This document shows positions 37,999 through 45,805 of a DNA stretch of 64,000 nucleotides, in pieces. The position numbers and the translations under genes are program-made. This stretch comes from an uncultured Peptococcaceae bacterium. Its GTDB lineage: Bacteria; Bacillota; Peptococcia; Peptococcales; Peptococcaceae. The notes under the pieces are model-generated. The model was not told where the DNA came from, did not search any database, and saw only the letters and a list, made by a program, of their open reading frames with translations. The stretch spans positions 23,858 to 87,857 of the forward strand of contig URZX01000008.1 in NCBI GenBank assembly GCA_900552455.1, in the 5' to 3' direction. Positions within the stretch are counted from its first letter, which is position 1. The number at the start of each line of letters is the position of its first letter.

Positions 37999-38352
37999 AT
38001 GCGCAGATTCAATCCCCTTGGGCTTTTGGCCTTGCTTTCCGTCATTGCCGTGCTCGGCTTTCTCACGGACAACAAGGGCTGGTTTGGTTTTTTTGGTTTC
38101 TTCTATTATATACGCTATTTCTGGGTGCTGCCGGACGAATTTTTTCTCGAAAACGTGCGCAAAACAGCGACGCTGTCTTTTTTCGCCAGCTTACTCTCCC
38201 TCATCCTCTATGTGTTTCTCTTCTGCATTTTCTATGATCCAGCGCGCGCTGCCGCCATGGCTTTTGCGCTTAGCTTTGCAACGTCGGTCATTCTGTTCAG
38301 TCTGGTGCTGGCGTTCTACGAATGGCGCGAACAACGCGGAGCGCGTGAATGA
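37999..38352 (+). CDS. DUF3796 membrane protein 1
   Basis: 117 residues, about four hydrophobic helices, beginning MRRFNPLGLLALLSVIAVLGFLT with the family motif LPDEFFLENVRK in the middle. DUF3796 proteins are found in pairs with an XRE regulator in Bacillota; the function is unknown. Ribosome site AAAAGGAGG. The downstream paralogue shares the NP-x-GLL-L start and the PDEFFLE motif. Confidence 0.8.
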   Translation: MRRFNPLGLLALLSVIAVLGFLTDNKGWFGFFGFFYYIRYFWVLPDEFFLENVRKTATLSFFASLLSLILYVFLFCIFYDPARAAAMAFALSFATSVILFSLVLAFYEWREQRGARE

Positions 38353-38366
38353 ACGGAGGCTCCTCT

Positions 38367-38732
38367 ATGAAACGAACACACCTCAATCCTGTCGGCCTGC
38401 TCTCGCTGATGGCGCTGCCCGCAGTACTTTGGTTTGTCAGCGGTGAGCGCAGCTATCTGGCGTTTCTCATCTTCCTTATTTTCATCCCGTACTTTGGTAT
38501 AAAACCAGACGAATTTTTTCTCGAGCATGTCAAGATTGCAGCCCTCTGGGCGTTTTTCGCAGAAATGATTGTTGTAACGCTTGTGATACTCGGCGCGACG
38601 ATTTTCTCCGGCCCTTCGGCAGCAGTCACTGCGCTGGCGGTTAAATGCGGCTTCCTCACCGCCTACATTCTCTTCACCGCTGTGCTCACTGTGCGCGAAT
38701 GGCGCGAGCTAAGGGGGATCGGCGACGAATGA
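38367..38732 (+). CDS. DUF3796 membrane protein 2
   Basis: 121 residues from ATG 38367 (MKRTHLNPVGLLSLMALPA) after ACGGAGG. It is a paralogue of the preceding gene, sharing LNPVGLL, a GxKPDEFFLEHVK motif and a C-terminal REWRELRG like the REWREQRG type end of the first. The last four bases overlap the XRE start (ATGA), coupling membrane protein and regulator. Confidence 0.8.
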   Translation: MKRTHLNPVGLLSLMALPAVLWFVSGERSYLAFLIFLIFIPYFGIKPDEFFLEHVKIAALWAFFAEMIVVTLVILGATIFSGPSAAVTALAVKCGFLTAYILFTAVLTVREWRELRGIGDE

Positions 38733-38929
38733 TCCACAACCGCATCAAAGAATACCGCGCCCGCTTCGGCATGAATCAGGCAGAGCTCGCCGCGCGCGTC
38801 GGCGTGCGCCGCGAAACCATCGGCAATCTCGAAAAAGGCCGCTACAATCCATCGCTGGTGCTGGCCTGGCACATCGCCGAAGTGTTCGGCGTCCCGATCG
38901 AAGAAATTTTCACCATCACCGACGACTAA
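38729..38929 (+). CDS. XRE-family regulator (YozO/immR-like small HTH)
   Basis: 66 residues from ATG 38729 (MIHNRIKEYRARFGMNQAEL). It is a complete helix-turn-helix of the compact type that ends shortly after LEKGRYNPSLVLAWHIAEVFGVPIEEIF. Such proteins often regulate the membrane genes they are coupled to. Its probable operator lies in the operon promoter. Confidence 0.9.
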   Translation: MIHNRIKEYRARFGMNQAELAARVGVRRETIGNLEKGRYNPSLVLAWHIAEVFGVPIEEIFTITDD

Positions 38930-38931
38930 AA

Positions 38932-38972
38932 AAACAGAGACGTCCCCGCCCTGGGAGCGTCTCCGTTTCTTT
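38932..38972 (+). terminator. terminator of the DUF3796-XRE operon
   Basis: AAAC.GAGACG / CGTCTC.GTTTCTTT stem-loop directly after the XRE stop. Confidence 0.8.
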
Positions 38973-39041
38973 AATCGTTGGTCATCCAAAGCAAATCCCT
39001 TGCGCAGATATTCTTTGCGCACATTCGTCGCCCAAATTCTA

Positions 39042-39105
39042 AGTTGTTGCATATTTTACAACAACTGCTGAGCAATCCAAACGCTCTTTGATTAGCAGAA
39101 TCAAA
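39042..39105. repeat. two small inverted repeats downstream of the pirin gene
   Basis: AGTTGTTG / CAACAACT (39042-39066, nine-base loop) and TTTGATT / AATCAAA (39087-39105, five-base loop). Neither has a clear U tract in the leftward direction; together they may end pirin transcription. Confidence 0.4.
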
Positions 39106-39112
39106 ACTTCTA

Positions 39113-39955
39113 TCAATACTTGATCTCGTGCTTGAGGAAGGTGCCATTGCGCAGCTCCACACTGGCCTTGGCGATATCGGCGAGGCTGTTCATCACGATC
39201 GGTCCGTGCCAGGCGATCGGTTCGCCGAGGGCAGGCGCGCTCATGACGAGGATCTGCGCCGCAGCATCCTCTGTTGCGGCAAGGCTCAGGCTTTCGCCAG
39301 CGCTGAGCTTGACAGCCGTTTTCTCGGCGATCTGCGTCCCTTCGATCTCGGCGTCGCCGAGCAGTGTGAAGGCGATCGTCGTGCGCGCAGGATCTGTTGG
39401 GATCTCTACGCTGGCGCCAGCTGAAAGCTGCACGTCGTAATAATCGAGCGGCAGATGGCGCGATTGGAATCCCTGCACGCCGTCAAAGCTACCAGCGATC
39501 ACGCGCAATTTTCCACCATCGAGGGCAGCCTCCGGAATCGCGTCATTCTTGATCGCGTGATACGCTGGCTCTGTCATCTTTTCTGCCGCCGGCAGATTGA
39601 GCCAAAGCTGCACGCCGAGCAACCGCTCCGATGCCGGCAGCTTTTCTTCGTGCTGAATGCCGCTGCCCGCTGTCATCCACTGCACCTCGCCATCGGAAAT
39701 CGTATCCTCGTGGCCAAGGCTGTCGCGGTGCATCATTTTTCCGCTGGCGATGTAGCTGATCGTCTCAATGCCGCGGTGCGGATGCATCGGGAAGCCTGCC
39801 TTGTACGCTTCCGGCTCGGTGCTGTCGAAGCTGTCGAGCATGAGAAACGGATCAAACGCTTCCGATGTTGGATGTCCCAGCACGCGCACAAGATCCACAC
39901 CTGCGCCGTCAAATGTCTGCTGACCAGTGACTTGTTTTTCTATGGTTCTATTCAC
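39113..39955 (-). CDS. pirin family protein
   Basis: 280 residues from GTG 39955, eight bases after GGAGG; an upstream TTG lies inside that site. It is a bicupin with the metal ligands of pirin visible as His58 and His60 in PMHPHRGIET, and His102 and Glu104 in GSGIQHEE. Pirins bind Fe or other metals; some have quercetinase activity and others act as redox-dependent cofactors. It is next to a TetR gene on the same strand. The physiological role is unknown. Confidence 0.9.
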   Translation of the reverse strand: MNRTIEKQVTGQQTFDGAGVDLVRVLGHPTSEAFDPFLMLDSFDSTEPEAYKAGFPMHPHRGIETISYIASGKMMHRDSLGHEDTISDGEVQWMTAGSGIQHEEKLPASERLLGVQLWLNLPAAEKMTEPAYHAIKNDAIPEAALDGGKLRVIAGSFDGVQGFQSRHLPLDYYDVQLSAGASVEIPTDPARTTIAFTLLGDAEIEGTQIAEKTAVKLSAGESLSLAATEDAAAQILVMSAPALGEPIAWHGPIVMNSLADIAKASVELRNGTFLKHEIKY

Positions 39956-40048
39956 AATAATATCCTCCAATCGATATTAATCGTACATTCCGGCTCATCT
40001 TACTGTGATTGTACGCATTGTCTCTCCTCTTGTCAACGCTTTTCCGCA

Positions 40049-40627
40049 TCAGGCGCGCATCCCGTCGTCCAGCGCAAAACTTCTCAGCCCGTTGGCGATA
40101 AACTGGCTGATCAGCCGCGCCGCCCGCTCCACATCTCTGGCCTGATCCTGAACGATCATCTGCAGACAGCCGTCAACGATCGCGCCGACGATGCACGCAT
40201 CAAGAAGAAAAACCACCGTCTCGTCGTCGAGTGTGTGCTCGCTTTCCTGAATGCCCTGCAGCAGGATCCGCTTGTACTTGGCGACGAACGACGATTCCGA
40301 ATACGCCGAAAGATGGCGGATCATCTCCGCATACTCGGCAAAAAATCGCACCACCGGCAGGATCTGCGGATAGGGATCGCGCACGATCTCGTGGATATCC
40401 GTCTCCCGGAGCAGCGTCTTACAGACATTGAGCAGATCCTCCTCCACCTGCTCCTTGACATCGTAGATGTCCTGAAAATGCGCGTAGAACGTTCCCCGGC
40501 TGACATTCGCCTCCTCGAGGATTTTTGTCACAGTGATCTTTTCCGTTCTCTTATTGATGCAGAGCTTGATAAACGCCTGCTTGATTGCCTCTTTTGAGCG
40601 TGCGACATCGCGTCGTTCTTTTTTCAT
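40049..40627 (-). CDS. TetR/AcrR-family regulator
   Basis: 192 residues from ATG 40627 (MKKERRDVARSKEAIKQAF) after AAGGAAAAA. N-terminal TetR HTH: ITVTKILEEANVSRGTFYAHFQDIYDVKEQ. The C-terminal ligand domain is of the type found in many uncharacterised Bacillota regulators. It is divergent from the 116-residue helical protein, and a palindrome in the shared region overlaps that gene's -35 box. Confidence 0.9.
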   Translation of the reverse strand: MKKERRDVARSKEAIKQAFIKLCINKRTEKITVTKILEEANVSRGTFYAHFQDIYDVKEQVEEDLLNVCKTLLRETDIHEIVRDPYPQILPVVRFFAEYAEMIRHLSAYSESSFVAKYKRILLQGIQESEHTLDDETVVFLLDACIVGAIVDGCLQMIVQDQARDVERAARLISQFIANGLRSFALDDGMRA

Positions 40628-40707
40628 GGATGATTTTTCCTTCCTATATATAAAGTTGTACACACCCGCCGCATTTTGTTCAAACTCAGACAGCGCGTAT
40701 TGATTCT

Positions 40708-40741
40708 ATACATTGTATATGACTTTATAAAGAAGTATACT
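40708..40741 (+). promoter_or_regulatory. promoter with overlapping palindrome, TetR divergent region
   Basis: TTGTAT (40713-40718), 17 bp, TATACT (40736-40741). The 11-bp palindrome ATACATTGTAT (40708-40718) covers the -35 box and is a candidate TetR operator. Confidence 0.65.
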
Positions 40742-40779
40742 ATATCCATCAAAAGAAAACAAGCAAGGAGGGTTTCCCC

Positions 40780-41130
40780 ATGAAACATATCAAAGACAAC
40801 ATCCAGGAAATCACAAACGCCGCCAAAGACATCGGCGAAACCTACGCCGAAACCGGGCGCAGCGCTGGCCGCGAAGCAAAAACCACCGCTCAGGAGCTGG
40901 CGCAGGAATATCGCGAATTCGGTCGTCGCACCGCCGAACGCTTCCGTGAAATGACCGCTGACGACAGCGACAACCTCGGCGACGCTTACCGTGATATCGG
41001 CACCGCTTATCGCAACAAAGACCGTCGCGACGCCCGCGCCATCAAAAAAGCTGCCAAAGAAACCGCACGCGAGTACAAAAAATTTGGCAAACCAGTCGCA
41101 GATATCTACCGCGGTTCCGAAGAAAAATGA
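40780..41130 (+). CDS. small helical charged protein, stress-like
   Basis: 116 residues with an excellent AGGAGG site. It is very rich in Ala, Glu, Lys and Arg, with repeated short segments (AKDIGETYAETGRSAGREAK, then AYRDIGTAYRNKDRRDARA, then AKETAREYKKFGKPVADIYR), suggesting a long amphipathic helix or LEA/YtxH-like fold. No membrane segment. It is divergent from the TetR gene, which probably controls it. The function is unknown. Confidence 0.75.
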   Translation: MKHIKDNIQEITNAAKDIGETYAETGRSAGREAKTTAQELAQEYREFGRRTAERFREMTADDSDNLGDAYRDIGTAYRNKDRRDARAIKKAAKETAREYKKFGKPVADIYRGSEEK

Positions 41131-41151
41131 GCCATTGGGCTACTCCCTTTC

Positions 41152-41190
41152 AAACCGCGCATATCCAAACGAGATATGCGCGGTTTTCTC
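41152..41190 (+). terminator. terminator of the helical protein gene
   Basis: AAACCGCGCATATC / GATATGCGCGGTTTT stem followed by CTC. Strong stem 21 bases after the stop. Confidence 0.9.
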
Positions 41191-41255
41191 TGCACGCCGC
41201 TGTTTTCTGCTATAATAGAGAATATCTAAAAAAGCACGAAAAGGAGTACACATCT

Positions 41256-41375
41256 ATGCGACCAACCATTCTTTACATTACGGCTGGCGCTTCCTCACCA
41301 TGGCGCACGACGACGATGGCGCGCCGATCCGCTTATATGTACACAACTTTTAATGATCCACCTGTCGTGGTATAA
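41256..41375 (+). other. possible 39-codon ORF or frameshifted remnant
   Basis: ATG 41256 follows AAAAGGAG and a TATAAT box (near 41213), so it has full expression signals, but the frame (MRPTILYITAGASS...) looks arbitrary after nine codons. In the neighbouring frame the same DNA reads GWRFLTMAHDDDGAPIRLYV and stops after HNF, which looks more like real protein. It may be the decayed stub of a small gene, or a genuine gene broken by a frameshift. The end abuts the yjdF promoter. Confidence 0.35.
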
Positions 41376-41376
41376 T
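41371..41376 (+). promoter_or_regulatory. -10 element of the yjdF riboswitch transcript
   Basis: TATAAT with a weak TTTTAA at -35 (17-bp spacer). The structured leader begins a few bases downstream. Confidence 0.6.
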
Positions 41377-41383
41377 AAACTTG

Positions 41384-41530
41384 CAGCCACTGCTGCGGCA
41401 AAGATAAAAACGCAAAGTGCCTTTGGGCGCGAGAGCCGGTAGGTAGCCCGGCCGTCTCACACTCGTGAGGTAAGTAACCTGCCCCTCCTGGGTTGTCCAT
41501 TCTTTGTCCATCTTTTTCAAAAGGAGGGAC
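41384..41530 (+). ncRNA. yjdF RNA (azaaromatic-responsive riboswitch)
   Basis: About 145 nt of highly structured leader directly before a YjdF-family gene. Notable conserved-looking parts are GCGGCAAAGATAAAAACGCA followed by AAGTGCC, then GAGAGCCGGTAGGTAGCCCGG and TCTCACACTCGTGAGG hairpins. The yjdF motif is known upstream of yjdF in Bacillota and binds azaaromatic compounds. The call rests on gene context plus these motifs; no covariance model was run. A GEMM-like reading was considered and rejected. Confidence 0.78.
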
Positions 41531-41534
41531 CAAG

Positions 41535-41951
41535 ATGGCGCAAACTACACTCACACTCACGGTGTATTTTGAGGATCCATTCTGGGTCGGCGTGTTCGAG
41601 CGCGTGGAAGACGACCAACTTTCCGTATGCAGGCATGTTTTCGGCGCAGAGCCAACGAATGCGGAAGTGCTTGCATTCGTACAGCAACGTTTCCGGAAGC
41701 TGGCGTTCAGTCCAGCCGTCGCTGTAGATTGCCAGATGCATCACAGCAATCCGAAACGCCGCCAGCGCGCCGCGCGAAAAGCCTCAGCATCACGCGGCAT
41801 CGGCACCAAAGCGCAACAAGCACTCGCCGCTCAGCACGAAGCCAACAAAAGCAGCCGCAACGCTTTTCAGCGCAAAGCCCGCGAAGAAGCACAGGCAGAA
41901 CGCTACGCCAAACGCCGCGCCAAACAAAAAGCCAAACACCGTGGGCATTAG
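41535..41951 (+). CDS. yjdF: YjdF family protein (DUF2992)
   Basis: 138 residues from ATG 41535 after AAAAGGAGGG. The N-terminal half has the family signature VYFEDPFWVGVFERVEDDQL and CRHVFGAEPTNAEVLAFV. The C-terminal half is a strongly basic helix (RAKQKAKHRG end). The biochemical function is unknown; the riboswitch link suggests a response to toxic azaaromatics, which intercalate in nucleic acid. It is monocistronic with a strong terminator. Confidence 0.92.
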   Translation: MAQTTLTLTVYFEDPFWVGVFERVEDDQLSVCRHVFGAEPTNAEVLAFVQQRFRKLAFSPAVAVDCQMHHSNPKRRQRAARKASASRGIGTKAQQALAAQHEANKSSRNAFQRKAREEAQAERYAKRRAKQKAKHRGH

Positions 41952-41957
41952 CCAACC

Positions 41958-42006
41958 GGGGCTGTCACACAAACGATGGTTTTCGTTCGTGTGACAGCCC
42001 CATTTT
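41958..42006 (+). terminator. terminator of yjdF
   Basis: GGGGCTGTCACAC / GTGTGACAGCCCC with an inner ACGA/TCGT stem, followed by ATTTT. Very strong stem. Confidence 0.93.
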
Positions 42007-42062
42007 CGTCCTCAATTTTGCGATCAACTGCCCATAGTGGAAATATTGCTGAATCTCCATCG

Positions 42063-43502
42063 TTACTCTTCATGCGCCACCGTAATATATTTCTGGTTGC
42101 GACTCGTCGGTTTGTCTGGCAAAGTCATTTGAAGATGGCCGCTGTCAAGAAGCGGCTTAAGATACAGCCTGGTAAAGCTCTTACTATTCGAGTAGCCACA
42201 GTATGTCGCTATTTCTGCTTTAGACCGCGGCTCCTTACAATAATCCAAAATCTTATCTTGGGTCTTATCTTGGGTCTTATCTTGTTCTCTACCCACAAGA
42301 TCTTTCTTCCCAGGTCCTACTTTCGCTGTCGCGGTCGGCGACAGCGGAATCACAATGCGAAACACATCGCCTTCTGTGAACGCTGGCTCGCCACCGGAAT
42401 AATAGGCCGTGTATTTGTAGGTATTGCGCATGCCGCTGCCAAGCTCGTCCGCTAAACCGATCTCACGAAAAACTTTGGAGATCGGCGGATTCTTTGCAAA
42501 GGGCTCAAACGCCGAAAGCTGCAACACACCGTGACCGTGAGCACGGTTGGCGTTTTCAGTAAACATGCGCTCGCGTTCGATGACAAATTTTGCTACATAG
42601 CCGCTGGGATAATCGCGATGCGCCAAGCTGTTCGAAAAAATCTCACGCAGAATCTTATCGCGTGCACTAATGCTCTGAATCCCCTCCATGACAAATGGAT
42701 CGCTGAGATGCTTCTTGCCAAATGCCATGAGACGGTCGTAGCTCTCAAGCAGATTGGTGATGATGACATCACGGTCGTCATAACGATCGAGGTTCTCAAT
42801 GCGCAAGATCGCATCTGTTTTGTGCTGCGGCAGCACCGCCATGATCGTTGGATCTTTGCCAAAGAGCAGAATGCCAGCGATCGTCACTCCCTCGATCTGC
42901 CTCACATCATCGCGCAAAATCAGTCCAGCGCTGCGCAGCATCGCTTCATCGCTCATCGTGCGCCAAGGATGATCGCTCGCACGCACACGCGTCATCTCTC
43001 GCGCACGGTCGATGAGATCTGCGCGCAGATCATCCATTTGAAAGCCCGTAACTTTATTGACAAAATAACTGCTGCTCTTGCGCGCGTACAGCTGATAAAC
43101 CATATCCACACTGTTTGTAATATCGATGTCCGCTTCATGATTGCGATCAAAAATTCGCCCGCGATGCCGGCAAACCTGCGTACTCGGTGGAATCTGGATG
43201 ACAAGCAGTACGTGCCCCGCCACCTCAAATGTCTGTGGTTGCAGATAAAGCGGCGGATAAAATTTTTCGGCGTTGTTGATCGCTGTGACAAAATCTGCCT
43301 TCATGTGATCGATGGCTTCTGGCGCAACACCAGTGATCGTTCCGTCGTCGCTGACACCCAACAGGATCACGCCACCGTCCCTGTTGGAAAAAGCGCACAC
43401 AGTATCATAAACATCCTTTGTGATGGCTGTCGCCGAACGCTTGAACTCAACGTTGATGCCCTCACCGCCACGCACCAGTTCAATAATTTCTGCTTCTGTC
43501 AT
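42063..43502 (-). CDS. AlbA-domain (Schlafen-like) ATP-binding regulator with C-terminal winged helix
   Basis: 479 residues from ATG 43502 (MTEAEIIELVRGGEGINVEFK), six bases after GGAGG; a closer ATG abuts the site. The N-terminal AlbA_2/SLFN domain (VEFKRS, AFSNRDGGVILLGVSDDG) is followed by an ATP-dependent helicase/HATPase-like C-domain (FREIGLADELGSGMRNTYKY). A short repeat DKTQDKTQDK leads to a winged helix (RSKAEIATYCGYSNSKSFTRL). Proteins of this kind are called transcriptional regulators or ATP-binding proteins and occur in accessory and defence regions. It is unconnected to neighbours. Confidence 0.8.
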   Translation of the reverse strand: MTEAEIIELVRGGEGINVEFKRSATAITKDVYDTVCAFSNRDGGVILLGVSDDGTITGVAPEAIDHMKADFVTAINNAEKFYPPLYLQPQTFEVAGHVLLVIQIPPSTQVCRHRGRIFDRNHEADIDITNSVDMVYQLYARKSSSYFVNKVTGFQMDDLRADLIDRAREMTRVRASDHPWRTMSDEAMLRSAGLILRDDVRQIEGVTIAGILLFGKDPTIMAVLPQHKTDAILRIENLDRYDDRDVIITNLLESYDRLMAFGKKHLSDPFVMEGIQSISARDKILREIFSNSLAHRDYPSGYVAKFVIERERMFTENANRAHGHGVLQLSAFEPFAKNPPISKVFREIGLADELGSGMRNTYKYTAYYSGGEPAFTEGDVFRIVIPLSPTATAKVGPGKKDLVGREQDKTQDKTQDKILDYCKEPRSKAEIATYCGYSNSKSFTRLYLKPLLDSGHLQMTLPDKPTSRNQKYITVAHEE

Positions 43503-43643
43503 GTTCATCCTCCTTTCGCACATTGTTCTACATTCTATTGTACGAAATACAGACCGCAATGGCAAGCACGACGCTTGCGGCTTTTCTCTGCGCCGCGCTT
43601 GTGGTATACTACTCATCGACACATAGGAAACGGAGGGGAATCT

Positions 43644-44537
43644 ATGAACAAATACACGCGGCGCGGGCATCTGGCGGCGCTGCTGACGGTGCTCATCTGG
43701 GGCACGACGTTTATCGCGACGAAGGTGCTGTTGGAAAGTTTTCAGCCGGTGGAGATTCTCTTTTTCCGCTTTCTCCTGGGCTACGCGGCGCTGTGGATCG
43801 TCTTCCCGCATCCGCTGCGCAGAACAACGGCGCAGCAGGAATGGATCTTTGCCGGCGCTGGGCTTTGCGGGATCTGTCTCTACTATCTATTGGAAAATAT
43901 CGCGCTGACCTACACAATGGCTTCAAACGTGGGCGTGATCGTGGCGGTGGCGCCGCTTTTCACAGCGATGCTGGCGGCACTTTTTCTGCGCGGCGAGGAG
44001 CGGCTGCCGGCGAATTTCTTCGTGGGATTTCTCGTAGCGATGGCAGGCGTCTGTCTCATCAGCTTTAACGGCAGCGCGCTCTCGCTGAATCCGCGCGGCG
44101 ACCTGCTGGCGCTTCTGGCGGCGCTGGTCTGGGGGTTCTACTCGATCCTCACGCGCAAGATCGCCGCTTTTGGCTACCCAACGATCCAGACGACGCGGCG
44201 CACGTTTTTCTACGGGCTGCTCTTTATGCTGCCGGCCTGCTGGCTCTTCGATTTCCAGCCGGGTCTCAGCCGTTTCGCCGATCCGCTGAATCTGGCGAAC
44301 ATTCTCTTCCTCGGGCTCGGCGCGTCGGCGCTCTGCTTTGTCACCTGGAACACGGCGATCCGCCATCTCGGCGCGGTGCAGGCGAGTCTCTACATTTTTC
44401 TCACGCCGGTGATCACCGTTGTGAGCTCAGTCATCATCCTCGGCGAACCGTTCACCTGGATGACAGCCTACGGCACGCTGCTCACCCTCGGCGGGCTCGT
44501 GCTCTCGGAGCTGCGCGGCATACGGCGCAAGCGCTGA
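43644..44537 (+). CDS. EamA/DMT-family transporter
   Basis: 297 residues from ATG 43644 (MNKYTRRGHLAALLTVLIWG) after CGGAGGGG; a much longer open frame upstream is antisense to the AlbA gene and not coding. Ten membrane helices form two EamA repeats (WGTTFIATKVLLE in the first, WGFYSILTRK in the second). It probably exports amino acids or metabolites; the substrate is unknown. It is divergent from the AlbA regulator. Confidence 0.9.
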   Translation: MNKYTRRGHLAALLTVLIWGTTFIATKVLLESFQPVEILFFRFLLGYAALWIVFPHPLRRTTAQQEWIFAGAGLCGICLYYLLENIALTYTMASNVGVIVAVAPLFTAMLAALFLRGEERLPANFFVGFLVAMAGVCLISFNGSALSLNPRGDLLALLAALVWGFYSILTRKIAAFGYPTIQTTRRTFFYGLLFMLPACWLFDFQPGLSRFADPLNLANILFLGLGASALCFVTWNTAIRHLGAVQASLYIFLTPVITVVSSVIILGEPFTWMTAYGTLLTLGGLVLSELRGIRRKR

Positions 44538-44540
44538 ATG

Positions 44541-44586
44541 AAAAATCTCCATCATCTGCTCATAGGCGAATGATGGAGATTTTTTC
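44541..44586. terminator. bidirectional terminator
   Basis: AAAAATCTCCATCAT / ATGATGGAGATTTTTT between the EamA gene and the convergent DUF5655-like gene. Confidence 0.92.
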
Positions 44587-44963
44587 TATTTCACAGCAGA
44601 AAACGCCGCTGCTTCCTCAACCCAGCACATGAGTTCGTCGTCCACTTCAAGCGGAGAAGCGAGCACCACATGATGCGTCCAGCGATTTGGATAAGGCTCG
44701 GTAGCGGCAGCGATACGCGGCGACTGCACCTCGTGCTCCAGACCAAAGGTGACGACGAGATACGGATCTGGCAGCTCTTTTTTCTTGCGCACGCGCAAAA
44801 ACGACACACAGCAGAACTGGTGTTTATTATAGAAGGAAATCTGCGTTTTCTGTACTTTCATGCGTGTGTCTGGCAGTCGCTCAAAAAGCGCCTGCTCGAA
44901 TGCTTCATACATCGGCAGCGCCGCACGCTGTTTGTCAAAAAAGAGCAGGACATCTGCATCCAT
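44586..44963 (-). CDS. DUF5655-like small protein
   Basis: 125 residues from ATG 44963, seven bases after AAAGGAG; an ATG two codons earlier is too near the site. VQKTQISFYNKHQFCCVSFL and a mixed alpha-beta pattern match small DUF5655/DUF1801-like proteins. It keeps TEPYPNRWTHHVVL in the C-terminal half. The function is unknown. It is probably monocistronic, terminating at the shared hairpin. Confidence 0.7.
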   Translation of the reverse strand: MDADVLLFFDKQRAALPMYEAFEQALFERLPDTRMKVQKTQISFYNKHQFCCVSFLRVRKKKELPDPYLVVTFGLEHEVQSPRIAAATEPYPNRWTHHVVLASPLEVDDELMCWVEEAAAFSAVK

Positions 44964-44993
44964 GGTCATTCTCCTTTCACGAAAGTGCTCGTA

Positions 44994-45022
44994 AAAAGTG
45001 CTCGCATTTTAAGAGCACTTTT
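44994..45022 (-). terminator. terminator of the glycyl radical enzyme operon
   Basis: AAAAGTGCTC / GAGCACTTTT stem overlapping the activase stop, followed on the minus strand by TTTTTAC. Confidence 0.8.
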
Positions 45023-45761
45023 ATTTATAGCTCACAACCTCAATGCCACGCGCTTCCGCCATGGCTGTCCAGTGTGCGAGCTGCTCCTCGCTCGGCGTGG
45101 CGAAGCGGGGATCCGGCAGCGCCAGCCCGAGCTTTTCGTATTTTGCTTCGCCGTAGCGATGATACGGCAAAAATTCCAGCTTGGCGTGAATCTGATTCTT
45201 CTCGAAAAAATCGAAGACGCGCGTCATCGTTTCATCGTCGGCGTTGACACCAACGATCGTCGGAATACGCACGACCAGCGGCAGTCCTTCGTCGCTGGCA
45301 CGGCAAATATTCTGCAGGATCAGCGCGTTATCCACACTGGTGAACTGGTGGTGGTTGCGCGGATCGATGTGCTTGATATCGATGAAAATCGTGTCCATCT
45401 TGCGCAGGGTTGGCGCCATCTGCGCGTAGTCAAAATACCCGCAGGTTTCGATCGCCAGCGAAAATCCTTCGTCGTAGAGCGCGTCCACCATTTCCCGCAG
45501 GAAATCTGGCTGGGCTGTGGCTTCGCCGCCGGAAAAAGTGACGCCGCCGCCAGACTGGCGAAAGAAGATCGCCTGATGGCGCAGCTCAGCAAGAATGTCT
45601 TCCGTTTCTGCCCAATGGGTCATGGCGTTGCGCCGCGTCTGCCCCTCGGGATTGGCGCACCAGGCACAGCGCAGCGGACAGCCCGCCATGAACACAATGG
45701 TGCGGATGCCGTCGCCGTCGTTGACCGAAAAATGCTGCAGTTGCATGATATAACCGCCCAT
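45021..45761 (-). CDS. glycyl radical enzyme activase (radical SAM, PFL-AE type)
   Basis: 246 residues. The radical SAM cluster motif is CPLRCAWC (Cys28, Cys32, Cys35: C-x3-C-x2-C). FSVNDGDGIRT and GGVTFSGGEATAQ are the family hallmarks that bind the partner and SAM. There is no ferredoxin-like 8-Cys insertion after the first cluster, so it resembles pyruvate formate-lyase activase rather than the larger dehydratase activases. The ribosome site is poor, and it follows the radical enzyme gene by 44 bases, suggesting lower expression. It installs the Gly radical on its neighbour. Confidence 0.93.
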   Translation of the reverse strand: MGGYIMQLQHFSVNDGDGIRTIVFMAGCPLRCAWCANPEGQTRRNAMTHWAETEDILAELRHQAIFFRQSGGGVTFSGGEATAQPDFLREMVDALYDEGFSLAIETCGYFDYAQMAPTLRKMDTIFIDIKHIDPRNHHQFTSVDNALILQNICRASDEGLPLVVRIPTIVGVNADDETMTRVFDFFEKNQIHAKLEFLPYHRYGEAKYEKLGLALPDPRFATPSEEQLAHWTAMAEARGIEVVSYK

Positions 45762-45805
45762 AACAACATCGGCGGGAGCGCCTGGCTCCCGCCTCCTCCT
45801 TTTGC

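Noticed and set aside
41384..41490. Possible c-di-GMP-I (GEMM) riboswitch because of ACGCAAAG and GGTAGGTAGC
   Set aside because: The second hairpin of GEMM is missing between the two A-rich segments, and the downstream gene is yjdF, which has its own known leader RNA.
42254..42290. Tandem 12-bp repeat encoding DKTQ in the AlbA-domain gene as a phase-variation tract
   Set aside because: The unit is a multiple of three, so copy change cannot shift the frame; similar DKTQ linkers are common in this family.
42531..43643. Long N-terminal extension of the EamA gene
   Set aside because: It is antisense to the AlbA-domain gene; a strong ribosome site and the first membrane helix place the start at 43644.
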